The notes beneath the pieces are model-generated. The model saw only the letters and a list, made by a program, of their open reading frames with translations, had not been told where the DNA came from and did not search any database. The position numbers were made by a program, and so were the translations under genes. Shown here one piece after another: positions 7,752 through 16,504 of a DNA stretch of 64,000 nt. Origin of the DNA: Paracoccus sulfuroxidans (lineage in GTDB: Bacteria > Pseudomonadota > Alphaproteobacteria > Rhodobacterales > Rhodobacteraceae); the NCBI RefSeq assembly GCF_007830335.1, contig NZ_VLKU01000007.1, forward strand, positions 1 to 64,000, in the 5' to 3' direction. How positions within the stretch are numbered: the first letter of the stretch is position 1; every line of letters starts with the position of its first letter.

Positions 7752-9085
7752 TGGCCCGTCCGCTCAGCCTGTCGGGGCGGATTACGCTGTTTACCACGCT
7801 GGGGCTGGCGGCCTTTTGGCTGGCGGCGACGCTTTTGATGACGATTGTCCTCTGGTCCGAGCAGGAGGAGTTCTTCGACCAGCAACTGGCCGAGACCGCG
7901 CATGTCCTGCTGCCACTGCTGTCGCGCGCGGGGGCCGATGGGGCAGACGACTATCTCCCCGCCAAGCAACTGCCGCTGGATGAGGCGGTTCTTTATCGCC
8001 TGATCGACCGCGACGGCGGGGTGCTGCGCCAGTCCTCGCAAGTGGCCGAGGTCACCCTGCCACCGCCCTCTGCCTTGCCCGCCGAGGACTTCGCGACCGA
8101 GGGGGCCTATCGCTTCTACACCACCGGAGCGGATCAGAACGGGCGCGCCCTGCAACTGGCCGCCCCTCTGGCCGAGCGGCACGAGGCGATGCAGGAGGGG
8201 ATGACCGCGCTGCTGCTGCCGATGCTGGCGCTGTTGCCGCTCAGCTGGCTGCTGGTCGGCTGGATCGCGCGGCGCTCGGTCGCGCCGATGCGCGAATTGC
8301 AGGCCGAGATCTCGGCGCGCGACGGCAGCCGCCTTGACATGATCGATGCCAGCAACTGGCCGACCGATCTGGCGCAGATCGCGGGCACGGTGAACGGCTT
8401 CATGGCCCGGCTGGGCACGGCGCTGGATGCCGAGCGCGCCTTCGCCACCAATGCCGCGCATGAGTTGCGCACACCCGTCGCCATCGCGCTGGCCCGGACG
8501 CAGCAGCTGCGCGAAAGCGCGTCGACGCCGCAGCAGATCACCCGCATCGACTCGCTTGAAACCGCGCTGCAGCGGATGAAGCGGCTGGTCGCACGGCTGT
8601 TGCAGCTGGCACGGGCGGATGCAGGGATCGGTGCCTCGTCCGAGGCGCATGATCTGGTGCCGCTGACCCGCTTTGCGCTGGACGATGTCGTGCCGCGCAA
8701 GGGGGGCCGCGAGGTCACCGTCGACCTGCCCGACCAGCCCGTCATGGGGCATATCGACCCGGACGGTTACGCCATCGTGCTGGGCAATCTGGTCGAGAAT
8801 GCGTTGCAGCACAGCGAAACCGGAGGGGTCCGGGTGCGTCTGACGCCGGATGCGGTGCTGGAGGTGGAAAACGACCTTGCCACGCCCGGCCCCGTCGATC
8901 TCTCGCAGCTGACAGGCCGCTTCACCCGGCATGAGGGCGACGGCTTCGGCCTTGGCCTGCATATCTGCAATCAGATCATCGAGGGCGCAAAGGGCAGGCT
9001 GACCATCGAAACGCCGCAAGGACGACGCTTCCTGATCCGCGTTGCGCTGCCTCGGGCGGCCTCGGACACGCGCCTGAGGGAATAA
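7748..9085 (+). CDS. QseC/PmrB-type sensor histidine kinase
   Basis: The 445-residue protein has a membrane helix near residues 12-34, a periplasmic sensor region to about 155, a second helix near 160-180, a HAMP-like linker, and the H-box with H238 in NAAHELRTPVAIAL. The ATPase part has the N-box NLVENALQH, then GFGLGLHICNQII (G box) and a C-terminal beta region. The start codon overlaps the response-regulator stop (ATGA). The kinase region matches the QseC/PmrB group. The signal is unknown; the periplasmic domain has no clear metal-binding EXXE pair. Confidence 0.92.
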   Translation: MMARPLSLSGRITLFTTLGLAAFWLAATLLMTIVLWSEQEEFFDQQLAETAHVLLPLLSRAGADGADDYLPAKQLPLDEAVLYRLIDRDGGVLRQSSQVAEVTLPPPSALPAEDFATEGAYRFYTTGADQNGRALQLAAPLAERHEAMQEGMTALLLPMLALLPLSWLLVGWIARRSVAPMRELQAEISARDGSRLDMIDASNWPTDLAQIAGTVNGFMARLGTALDAERAFATNAAHELRTPVAIALARTQQLRESASTPQQITRIDSLETALQRMKRLVARLLQLARADAGIGASSEAHDLVPLTRFALDDVVPRKGGREVTVDLPDQPVMGHIDPDGYAIVLGNLVENALQHSETGGVRVRLTPDAVLEVENDLATPGPVDLSQLTGRFTRHEGDGFGLGLHICNQIIEGAKGRLTIETPQGRRFLIRVALPRAASDTRLRE

Positions 9086-9131
9086 ACCTCTCCGACCGTC
9101 GTAAACCTGTCATTGCATTCCGGAGATTGCC

Positions 9132-10798
9132 ATGACCGCGACGACCCTGCTTCGCCTTCCCACGCTCCAGCCGCGACCGCTGATCGTTGCCGCCATCGGC
9201 GCGATGATCCTTTACGCCGGACTGGCCGTGCCTGCGGATCTGTCGGGTCAGGCGCGGGCCTCGCTGGTGGCCGTCGCGCTGGCCATGCTGGGATGGATCG
9301 GCACGCGCCTGCCCGAATCTCTGGTCGCGCTGGCCGCCGTGCTGGGCCTTGTCCTCAGCGGCGTCCTGACCGAGCAGACCCTGTTCGAGGCGCTTGGCAG
9401 CGAGCTGATCTGGCTTCTGCTCTCGGCCTTCGTCATCGCGGCGGTCCTGAAGGACGCCCGGCTGACCGAGCGGCTGATCGCCCCGATCTTGCGCCGCCCG
9501 GTGCGGCTGGACCTGTTCTTCCTTCTGCTGACCTTCGCCATCGCGGCGACGGCTTTCGTGCTGCCCTCGACCTCGGGGCGGGCGGCGCTTCTGATGCCGA
9601 TCTTCGTGGCGCTGATCCCTGCCCTGCCCGACCCGCGTCTGGTGCGGCCGCTGGCGCTGCTGTTTCCGACGGTGATCCTGCTGTCGGCGGGGGCCTCGCT
9701 GATCGGGGCCGGGGCGCATCTGCTGGCCGTCGAAAGCATCCGCGCCGCGACCGGGTTGCGCATCGGCTATCTGGATTGGGCATTGCTGGGCCTGCCCTTC
9801 GCGCTGCTGGCAAGCCTTGCGGGCTGCCTGCTGATCCTGTGGATCTTCGTCCCGGCCGGTCTGCGCAGCGTCCGCATTGTCGCGCCCGAGGCCGCCGAGA
9901 TCCCCGACGATCTGCGGGCGCGCCAGCGCCGCATCGCCATCGTGTTGGCGCTGGTCGTCGGGCTGTGGCTGACGGCGGGGCTGCATGGGCTTGGCATCGC
10001 GCTGACCGCGCTGATCGGCGCGCTGGTCCTGCTGACCAAGCCCTTCACGCCCCGCAAGACCAAAGAGATGTTCCGCGCCGTCGATGTCGAGCTGCTGCTT
10101 TACATGGCCGCGACCGTGCTGCTGGCGCAGGCGATGACCCAGACCGGCGCGGATCGCTGGCTGGCGCAGGCGGCCATCGGCGTTCTGCCTGCCTCGCTGG
10201 CGCAAAGCCTGCCTGCCGTCGCGGTGCTTCTGTCGGTCATCGCGGTGGCGGCGCATCTGTTGTCACCTCACGCTCGGCCCGGGCGGCGGTGCTGATCCCG
10301 GCGGTGGCACTGCCGCTGGCGGGGCTGGGCCATGACGCGGCGCTGCTGATCCTGATCGCGGTGATGGGCACGGGATTTTGCCAGACCATGATGGCCTCAG
10401 CCAAACCTGTCGCGATCTTCGCCAATGCCGAGACCGAGACCTTTACCCAAGCCGACCTCTTCCGCCTTGCGCTGCCGTTGATGCCGGTGGTGACGACAAT
10501 GCTGATCGCTTTCGCGCTGCTTGTCTGGCCGCCGCAGCTGCAAGGAATGCGCGGGGAACGTCCCAATTCAACCATGGCCGTCGCCGCCGCGACCCTGCCG
10601 ACGGCCTTGCCGCCGCCCGCCGCGCATCCGCCCGCGCTGGTGGTCAGCGACCGACCCGCGCCGCGACCGAGCATGCGGAACCTTGCGCAGCAGCAGCCCG
10701 TGACGCGGCGAAAATCACCCCCCGGCACGCTGCGCCAGATCCAGCGAGACGTGAACCGCGCCCTGCGCCCGGCAGGTCTGCGAATTCGGATCAACTGA
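9132..10798 (+). pseudogene. SLC13/DASS-family anion permease, frameshifted
   Basis: Two frames together encode one 550-residue membrane transporter. The first (9132-10295) covers about nine hydrophobic helices, with FVLPSTSGRAALLMP as the first ligand-binding repeat. It then loses sense near 10262 and stops at 10295. The second frame continues from 10262 with VTSRSARAAVLIPAVALPLA, the matching second repeat, two more helices and a proline-rich tail ending at 10798. Restoring one G in TTG-TC (around 10262) joins them perfectly. This is either a pseudogene by single-base deletion or a sequencing error. A ribosome site GGAG precedes ATG 9132. The family carries dicarboxylates, sulfate or similar anions with sodium. 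Confidence 0.8.
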
Positions 10799-10907
10799 CT
10801 GAATTTCAAAAATAAATTTTCTGATTTTTGTGAATTTTTCCGCAGTTTCAGGGAATAGATCACCCCCTCATTCGTAATCCTGACATGAACTTGGAAAGGA
10901 TAGAGAA

Positions 10908-12068
10908 ATGACTTTGACCGTTCTGATTGCACCCTCGGGCTTCAAGGAATCTCTTTCGGTGGACGACGTGTCGCAGGCGATTGCCGAAGGCGTTCGCAGC
11001 GCCATGCCGGACGCGACAATCCTGTCCGCGCCCATGGTCGACGGTGGCGAGGGCACGACCGCCGCGCTGATCCATGCGACCGGCGGGCAGATGCACAAGA
11101 CCTCGGTCACCGGGCCGGTGGGCGATCCCGTCGCCAGCTTCTGGGGCGTGATGGGCGGCGATGGCCCCAAAACGGCGGTGATCGAGATGGCCGCAGCGGC
11201 GGGCCTGTCGCTGGTGCCGCGCGACCGCCGCGACCCCACCCTGACCACCAGCCGCGGCGTCGGAGAGCTGATCCTGCGCGCCCTTGATCACGGGGTTCAG
11301 CGCATCCTGATCGGCTGCGGCGACAGTGGCATCAATGATGGCGGCGCGGGCATGGCCCGGGCACTTGGTGCGCGTCTGCTGGACAAGCGCGGGCGCGAGC
11401 TGCCCGCAGGCGGCGGCGCGCTGGAGCATCTGGCGCGGATCGACATCAGCGGTCTCGATCCCCGGCTGGCCCGCGTCCAGATCGACGCGGCGGTGAACTG
11501 GCACAATATGCTGCTGGGGCCGAAGGGCGTGGCCCGCGTCTTTGGCCCGCAGAAGGGGGCAACACCCCGGCAGGTGCGCCAGCTTGAGCGCGGGCTTGAG
11601 ACCTATGCCGCCGCCATTCTGGCCGCGACGGGGATCAATGTCGGGGCGGCGCAGGGCGCGGGTGCTTCGGGCGGTCTGGGCGCGGGGCTGATCGCCTTCG
11701 CCAATGCCACGCTGCATCCGCGCTTTGACATCATGCTGCAATATCTGGAGTTTGACCGCCTGCTGGCCCGCGCCGATCTGGTGATCACCGCCGAAGGCTC
11801 GCTGGACGGGCAAAGCCCCTATGGCAAGGTCCCCTGCGAGGTTGCCCGCCGCGCCGAAGCCCAGGGCATTCCCACCATCGCCTTGGCCGGAACCATCGGC
11901 AAGGGCGCGCGCGAGACCTTCGATCACGGGATTTCGGCCTTTGCCTCCATCGTGAAACGCCCCTGCTCGCTGGAAGAGGCGATCGCCAAGGGCGACAAGC
12001 TGCTGCGCCGCGCCGCCGAGGACGCGATGCGGATGATGCAGGTCGGCCAGCGGCTGGCGCTGCGCTGA
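10908..12068 (+). CDS. glycerate kinase (GarK/GlxK family)
   Basis: The 386-residue protein matches the glycerate kinase 1 family along its length. Marks are APSGFKESLS at the N-terminus, the MVDGGEGTTAALI loop, GCGDSGINDGGAGMARALGA in the middle and ITAEGSLDGQSPYGK near residues 285-300. It phosphorylates D-glycerate with ATP, feeding glyoxylate or glycolate carbon into glycolysis. AGGATAGAG lies before the ATG. The 109 bases upstream are notably AT-rich for this genome and probably hold its promoter. No other glyoxylate-pathway gene is adjacent, and a terminator follows, so it is probably transcribed alone. Confidence 0.93.
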   Translation: MTLTVLIAPSGFKESLSVDDVSQAIAEGVRSAMPDATILSAPMVDGGEGTTAALIHATGGQMHKTSVTGPVGDPVASFWGVMGGDGPKTAVIEMAAAAGLSLVPRDRRDPTLTTSRGVGELILRALDHGVQRILIGCGDSGINDGGAGMARALGARLLDKRGRELPAGGGALEHLARIDISGLDPRLARVQIDAAVNWHNMLLGPKGVARVFGPQKGATPRQVRQLERGLETYAAAILAATGINVGAAQGAGASGGLGAGLIAFANATLHPRFDIMLQYLEFDRLLARADLVITAEGSLDGQSPYGKVPCEVARRAEAQGIPTIALAGTIGKGARETFDHGISAFASIVKRPCSLEEAIAKGDKLLRRAAEDAMRMMQVGQRLALR

Positions 12069-12098
12069 CGCCAGACTGACCGGACACGCCCAAAGACC

Positions 12099-12130
12099 GG
12101 GCCGCCGCATCCCCCTGCGGCGGCCCCTTT
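12099..12130 (+). terminator. Rho-independent terminator after glycerate kinase
   Basis: A perfect 10-bp stem, GGGCCGCCGC (12099-12108) with GCGGCGGCCC (12117-12126), has an 8-base loop and is followed by a short CTTT. Confidence 0.75.
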
Positions 12131-12521
12131 CGCGTGCAGAGGCGAAGGGTCAGAACCGGCGAGGTTGAGGAGATCGGGGCTGAGTCGCGCCGCGCGCATA
12201 CCCATTTTTCCCAACCAGTCGAGCATTCCCCCACGGCATGAACTCGCGAAAGCGACCGTCCGCCTATACTTGGAAGTAGGTGAGCCAGTTTCCGCCAGAG
12301 CGCTTTCGGATCACGTTCCGAAAAACACAATCCATTGATTTATCAAAAAATAACTCGCGATCACGCGTTTGGGAAATTCGTGGACAGGTCCCGGATCGCG
12401 GCCCAGTATCATCTCAGGGTACCAGATCTTCTAGGCGAAATACGTGCTGCCGACGGTCTGTTGGCAGCATCGAGACCATGCAGTTTTAACCAACAACGGT
12501 TTTTGCAGGGAGCCCCCCAAA
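12131..12521. other. 391-base intergenic region upstream of the serralysin gene
   Basis: No convincing gene is present; the short ORFs here lack ribosome sites and coding character. The second half is AT-richer than the surroundings (around 12320-12355) and probably carries the protease promoter. It contains the inverted repeat at 12304-12323. A TTGAT-TT-ATCAA palindrome at 12335-12346 looks like an FNR box but has the wrong spacing. Confidence 0.6.
12304..12323. promoter_or_regulatory. 20-bp inverted repeat, possible operator of the serralysin gene
   Basis: TTTCGGA (12304-12310) and TCCGAAA (12317-12323) form a perfect 7-bp dyad around a 6-base centre, about 200 bases upstream of the protease start. 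No T-run follows, so an operator is more likely than a terminator. The binding protein is unknown. Confidence 0.4.
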
Positions 12522-15500
12522 ATGCCAACTCCAAACGATGATCAATGGTGGGTCAACGATCAGACCCCCGACAATCCATACGGCAAAAGCGAAGATTATG
12601 ACGCGTTCCTGAACTACCTGGGCGCCTTGAACCGCAGCCTGACCCCGGCCATCGCGGCCGCGCCCCTGCGGATCAATGTGCAGGAGCTGAACAACCACCC
12701 GGAATACAAGGCCGCCGCCATCGGTGCCCTTCAGACCTGGGCCACGGTCACGCCGCTGCGCTTCGTCATCGTCGATGACACGCCCTTCAACCGCGCCACC
12801 GACTGGATGCAGGTTGTCAGCCCCGAGATCGGCGAAAATAGCGACGGCAGCGCCTTCTCCAGCAACCGTTATGTCAGCATCGGCCAGCGTTTCCACGACA
12901 CCGAGCCGAACAAGACCGACATCGGCGGCTATGTCTTCGATTCCTTCATCCATGAGTTCGGGCATGAATTCGGCCTGAACCACCCGGGTCTTTACAACTA
13001 CAGCGGCCCCGGCGGCGTGCAGATCAACTATCTGAACAACGCGACCTGGATCTATGACCGCCAGCAATACAGCGTCATGTCCTATTTCGACGGCATCGAC
13101 GTGGGCGAGGACACCCGCTGGTCCGCCTCGACCCCGCTGATGGCCGATATCGAGGCCGTGATCCGCCGCTTCTTCTCGACCGTCGTCGATGGCGAGCGGG
13201 TTTATCAGACAATCAATCTGAACACCGAAAACGACACCTATGGCTTCAACGGGACGAAATACGGCTATCAGCTGACCGCCTCGGGGATGCAGCATGACAT
13301 CGGCTTCGTGATCCACGACACCGGCGGCAATGACACGATCGACTTCTCCGGCTCGACCTCGGGGACGATTCTGGACCTGCGGGCCGGGTACTTCTCCAGC
13401 GTGAACGGCCATAGCAACAATGTCGCGATCTTTGCCGGCCATAACGCCGACTCGACCGAATACTATATCGAAACCGGCATCGGCAGCCGCTTCGCCGATA
13501 CGCTGATCGGCAATGACGGCGACAACGTCCTGGACGGACGGGGTGGCGGCGACCACATGGCCGGGAACGGCGGCGACGACACCTATTTCGTCTATTCCGC
13601 CAAGGATATCGTGCGCGAGCTGGCGAACGGCGGCAATGACACGATCATCGTGATGACCAATGGCGTGCGTCTGGGCCGCGTCGCGAATGTCGAGAATATC
13701 ATCTATGCCGGGGGCACGGCCCCTCCGGGTGGAACCACCACGCTGCCTCCGGACGACGGCAGGGTTCCGACCACCATCCTGATGGGTGACAACGGCAACA
13801 ACACCATTGACGGCGGTGGCGGTGGCCAGACGATCATCGGCCTTGACGGTGACGACCTGCTGATCGGCGGGCGCGACTCGCTGGCCAGTCGGGACATCAA
13901 CAACACCATCCCGATTGCCGATCTGGAGGATCAGACCGAAAGCGATGACGGCGACGACGCGCTGTTCGGCGGGCGCGGCAATGACACGCTGATGGGCGGT
14001 GCGGGCAATGACACGCTGGACGGCGGCGACGGCGATGACGTGCTGCGCGGTCAGGACGGCATCGACGTCTTCCGCGGCGGTGCAGGCACCGATACGGTCG
14101 ATTACAGCATGGAAAGCCCGTTCCAGCTGCTGGTGAACCTTGAACTGAACATCGCCAGCGGCGGCACCGCCTCGGGCGACACCTTCGACAGCATCGAGAA
14201 CCTGATCGGCTCGGACGACCGCATCGACCGCTTCATCGGTACGGCGGCGGCCAACCACTTCTGGGGCCGGGGCGGCGGCGACTATTTCAACGGTCGCGAC
14301 GGCAATGACACGCTGGATGGCGGTGCTGATGGCGACATCATCTATGGCGAAGGCGGCAATGACGTCATCATCGGCGGCAGCGGTCAGGACTATCTGGATG
14401 GTGGCACCGGGATCGACACGGTCGTCTATTCGGGCAGCAATGCAGGCGTCAGGATCGACCTTGCGGCGGGCACCGCCCTGGGTGGTGACGGCGACGGCCC
14501 GGTCCAGATCGTGGGTCGCGGCGCGGTCATCCGCCATGACATCCTGCGCGGCTTCGAGAATGTCGTGGGCTCGACCCATGCCGATACCATCATCGGCACG
14601 GCAGTCGCGAACCTCTTGTCAGGTGGAGGCGGCAATGACGTCCTGACGGGCGGACTTGGCGCGGATACGCTGAATGGCGGCGCGGGCCGCGATACGGCGG
14701 ATTACTCGACCTCGACCACGGGTGTCCGGCTGGACCTGAACGCAGCCAAATCGGCAGGCGACACCTATATCTCGATCGAGAACCTTGCCGGGTCGGGTCT
14801 GAATGACCGGATCGTCGGCGATGCCTCGGCCAACCAGCTGACGGGCTATGGCGGAGCCGACACCATTCAGGGCGGCAGCGGCGATGACACCATCTTGGGT
14901 GACTTCGACAGCCAGATCCCCCCTGTTCCGGTTCCCGGAATGGGCACGGGCTATGCCACGCTGGGCGCGGATGCGACCAACAACTCGATGGCGACGGCGT
15001 TCGATATCTCGAACAACTTCTCGCTGGCGGCGGACCCGCTGATCTTCGACTCGACCACGGTGCCGCACACGACCGTCAATGCGACGGGCAATGGCCAAGG
15101 CGGATATTACCGCGTCGAACTGGCGGCGGGCACGGTGCTGACCCTCGACATCGACGGCATCGCCGATCCGGACGTGCATGACAGCTGGCTGCGGCTCTTG
15201 GACGCCGACGGCAATGTGGTCGCCCAGAACGACGACGGCGGCGGAGACCCGGGCTCGACCACGACCCGCGATTCCAGCCTGGTGTTCGTCGTGCCTGAAA
15301 CCGGCGTCTACTATATCCTGGAAGGCCAGTGGAACCCGGACCTGCCGGGCGATGGCTGGGATCCGGCGGTGCCCGTCGGCTCGACCTATCGGCTGAACGT
15401 CTCGGTCGAGGCACCGCCTCCGCCGACCCAGCCGGGTGCGGCCGGTGCCGACCGGCTTCTGGGCGATGCGGGCAGCGACCTGCTGGATGGCGGCCTTCTG

Positions 15501-15845
15501 GCCGACACGCTGACCGGCGGCGCGGGCGAAGACACCTTCCGCTTCTCGAGCGCTCTGGGTGCCACCAACATCGACCGCATCACCGACTTCAACGTGGCCG
15601 ATGACGTGGTCCAGCTGGACAGCCGGGTCTTCATCGGGATCGGTGCAGCCGGGACCCTGGCCTTCGGCGCATTCCACCAGAGTGCGGCGGGCGTGGCGCA
15701 GGATGCCAATGACCGCATCATCTACGACACCGACAGCGGCGTCCTGTCCTATGACGCAGACGGTAATGGAGCGGGTGCCGCCGTGGCATTCGCGCGCCTC
15801 AGTGCACATCTTTCGCTTTCGGCGTCGGATTTCATTATCATCTGA
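12522..15845 (+). CDS. serralysin-type RTX metalloprotease (M10), 1107 aa
   Basis: A secreted zinc protease. The metzincin site HEFGHEFGLNH is at residues 144-154 (H144, E145, H148, H154) and the Met-turn SVMSYFD follows about 40 residues later. From about residue 320 there are seven blocks of GGxGxD calcium-binding RTX repeats. A PPC-like beta domain lies near residues 855-965, then a last RTX block and a peptidase-M10 C-terminal domain. The end, SASDFIII, fits an uncleaved type I secretion signal; there is no N-terminal signal peptide. It is about twice the length of classic serralysin (around 480). No TolC/HlyB/HlyD genes are in the window. The start is ATG 12522 with AGGGAG upstream; an upstream in-frame extension is rejected. 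Confidence 0.93.
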   Translation: MPTPNDDQWWVNDQTPDNPYGKSEDYDAFLNYLGALNRSLTPAIAAAPLRINVQELNNHPEYKAAAIGALQTWATVTPLRFVIVDDTPFNRATDWMQVVSPEIGENSDGSAFSSNRYVSIGQRFHDTEPNKTDIGGYVFDSFIHEFGHEFGLNHPGLYNYSGPGGVQINYLNNATWIYDRQQYSVMSYFDGIDVGEDTRWSASTPLMADIEAVIRRFFSTVVDGERVYQTINLNTENDTYGFNGTKYGYQLTASGMQHDIGFVIHDTGGNDTIDFSGSTSGTILDLRAGYFSSVNGHSNNVAIFAGHNADSTEYYIETGIGSRFADTLIGNDGDNVLDGRGGGDHMAGNGGDDTYFVYSAKDIVRELANGGNDTIIVMTNGVRLGRVANVENIIYAGGTAPPGGTTTLPPDDGRVPTTILMGDNGNNTIDGGGGGQTIIGLDGDDLLIGGRDSLASRDINNTIPIADLEDQTESDDGDDALFGGRGNDTLMGGAGNDTLDGGDGDDVLRGQDGIDVFRGGAGTDTVDYSMESPFQLLVNLELNIASGGTASGDTFDSIENLIGSDDRIDRFIGTAAANHFWGRGGGDYFNGRDGNDTLDGGADGDIIYGEGGNDVIIGGSGQDYLDGGTGIDTVVYSGSNAGVRIDLAAGTALGGDGDGPVQIVGRGAVIRHDILRGFENVVGSTHADTIIGTAVANLLSGGGGNDVLTGGLGADTLNGGAGRDTADYSTSTTGVRLDLNAAKSAGDTYISIENLAGSGLNDRIVGDASANQLTGYGGADTIQGGSGDDTILGDFDSQIPPVPVPGMGTGYATLGADATNNSMATAFDISNNFSLAADPLIFDSTTVPHTTVNATGNGQGGYYRVELAAGTVLTLDIDGIADPDVHDSWLRLLDADGNVVAQNDDGGGDPGSTTTRDSSLVFVVPETGVYYILEGQWNPDLPGDGWDPAVPVGSTYRLNVSVEAPPPPTQPGAAGADRLLGDAGSDLLDGGLLADTLTGGAGEDTFRFSSALGATNIDRITDFNVADDVVQLDSRVFIGIGAAGTLAFGAFHQSAAGVAQDANDRIIYDTDSGVLSYDADGNGAGAAVAFARLSAHLSLSASDFIII

Positions 15846-15855
15846 TGCAGCAATC

Positions 15856-15883
15856 GGAAGGGGGGCGGCCTCGTCCCCCTTCC
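15856..15883 (+). terminator. hairpin between the protease and the small exported protein
   Basis: GGAAGGGGG (15856-15864) pairs with CCCCCTTCC (15875-15883) around a 10-base loop. No T-run follows, so it may act as an attenuator or mRNA-stabilising hairpin rather than a full terminator. Confidence 0.45.
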
Positions 15884-15911
15884 TCTCGACCTCGACAGGA
15901 AGGAACATGTG

Positions 15912-16310
15912 ATGACGCGCCTGACCGATCGCCGAGCCGTGCTGGTCGCCGTCGGAACTGCGGCAATGGCTGCAGCCAGCGGCTCGGTCACCGCCCAATC
16001 CTCTGACATCAGCGGCATCGTCGAATTTGAAAACGGCGAGGCCATTCCAAAGGGCCAGATCAGCGTCTATCTGGAGGATCCGGCCCAGCAGACCCAGGCC
16101 CGCAGCCTCAGCGCAGCCGAGGTCAAAAGCACCGGCGGCGCGAAGACGGTCGAATTCACGCTGGCGCCTGCCCCCAGCGGACGCAGTTCCGCCCCGATGC
16201 AGGTGGTGGCGCAGCTTCAGCGCGCCGATGGCTGGCTGCTGGCACGCGGCAGCGTCGATTATCAGGCGGGAACGCCCGTGCGGATCACGCTTTACACGGT
16301 CATGTATTAG
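15912..16310 (+). CDS. small exported protein downstream of serralysin, possibly YbaY-like
   Basis: A 132-residue protein. The N-terminus has a twin-arginine-like signal (TDRRAVLVAVGTAAMAAA) with cleavage likely near residue 29, so it is exported, perhaps by Tat. The mature part (about 100 residues) reads as a beta-sandwich: GIVEFENGEAIPKGQISVYL, TVEFTLAP, MQVVAQLQR, PVRITLYTVMY. This resembles YbaY/YscW pilotin-type proteins, but only loosely. AAGGAAC precedes; a GTG one codon upstream is the alternative start. It lies 66 bases after the protease gene on the same strand, so a role as inhibitor or partner of the protease is possible but not shown. Confidence 0.6.
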   Translation: MTRLTDRRAVLVAVGTAAMAAASGSVTAQSSDISGIVEFENGEAIPKGQISVYLEDPAQQTQARSLSAAEVKSTGGAKTVEFTLAPAPSGRSSAPMQVVAQLQRADGWLLARGSVDYQAGTPVRITLYTVMY

Positions 16311-16336
16311 CGCATCCCGCCACCCGGCATCTGAAC

Positions 16337-16359
16337 GGCCCGGTCAACGCCGGGCCTTT
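16337..16359 (+). terminator. terminator after the small exported protein
   Basis: GGCCCGG (16337-16343) and CCGGGCC (16350-16356) form a 7-bp stem with a 6-base loop, followed by TTTCCGTTTG. Confidence 0.6.
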
Positions 16360-16504
16360 CCGTTTGCAGGCGATTGCTGCGAAACTGTCGTGAATTGCGG
16401 CCATTCTCGCGATGAGTTGCCCCCGGAAGGGGCAGGCCGGTCTTGACGACCATGACCAGAGCCTAAAGAACAGGCCACCGAGGTGCCGATCAGAAGGAAG
16501 GCCG

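Noticed and set aside
9113-10260. First part of the second transporter frame read as a separate protein
   Set aside because: Before 10262 this frame is Arg/Gly/Ala-rich shadow sequence; only its 3' part is real.
12335-12346. FNR/Anr-like box TTGAT-TT-ATCAA
   Set aside because: FNR sites need four bases between half-sites; here there are two.
12486-14579. Long antisense frame across the serralysin gene
   Set aside because: It arises from the repeated GGxGxD codons read backwards; the sense gene has a clear domain structure.
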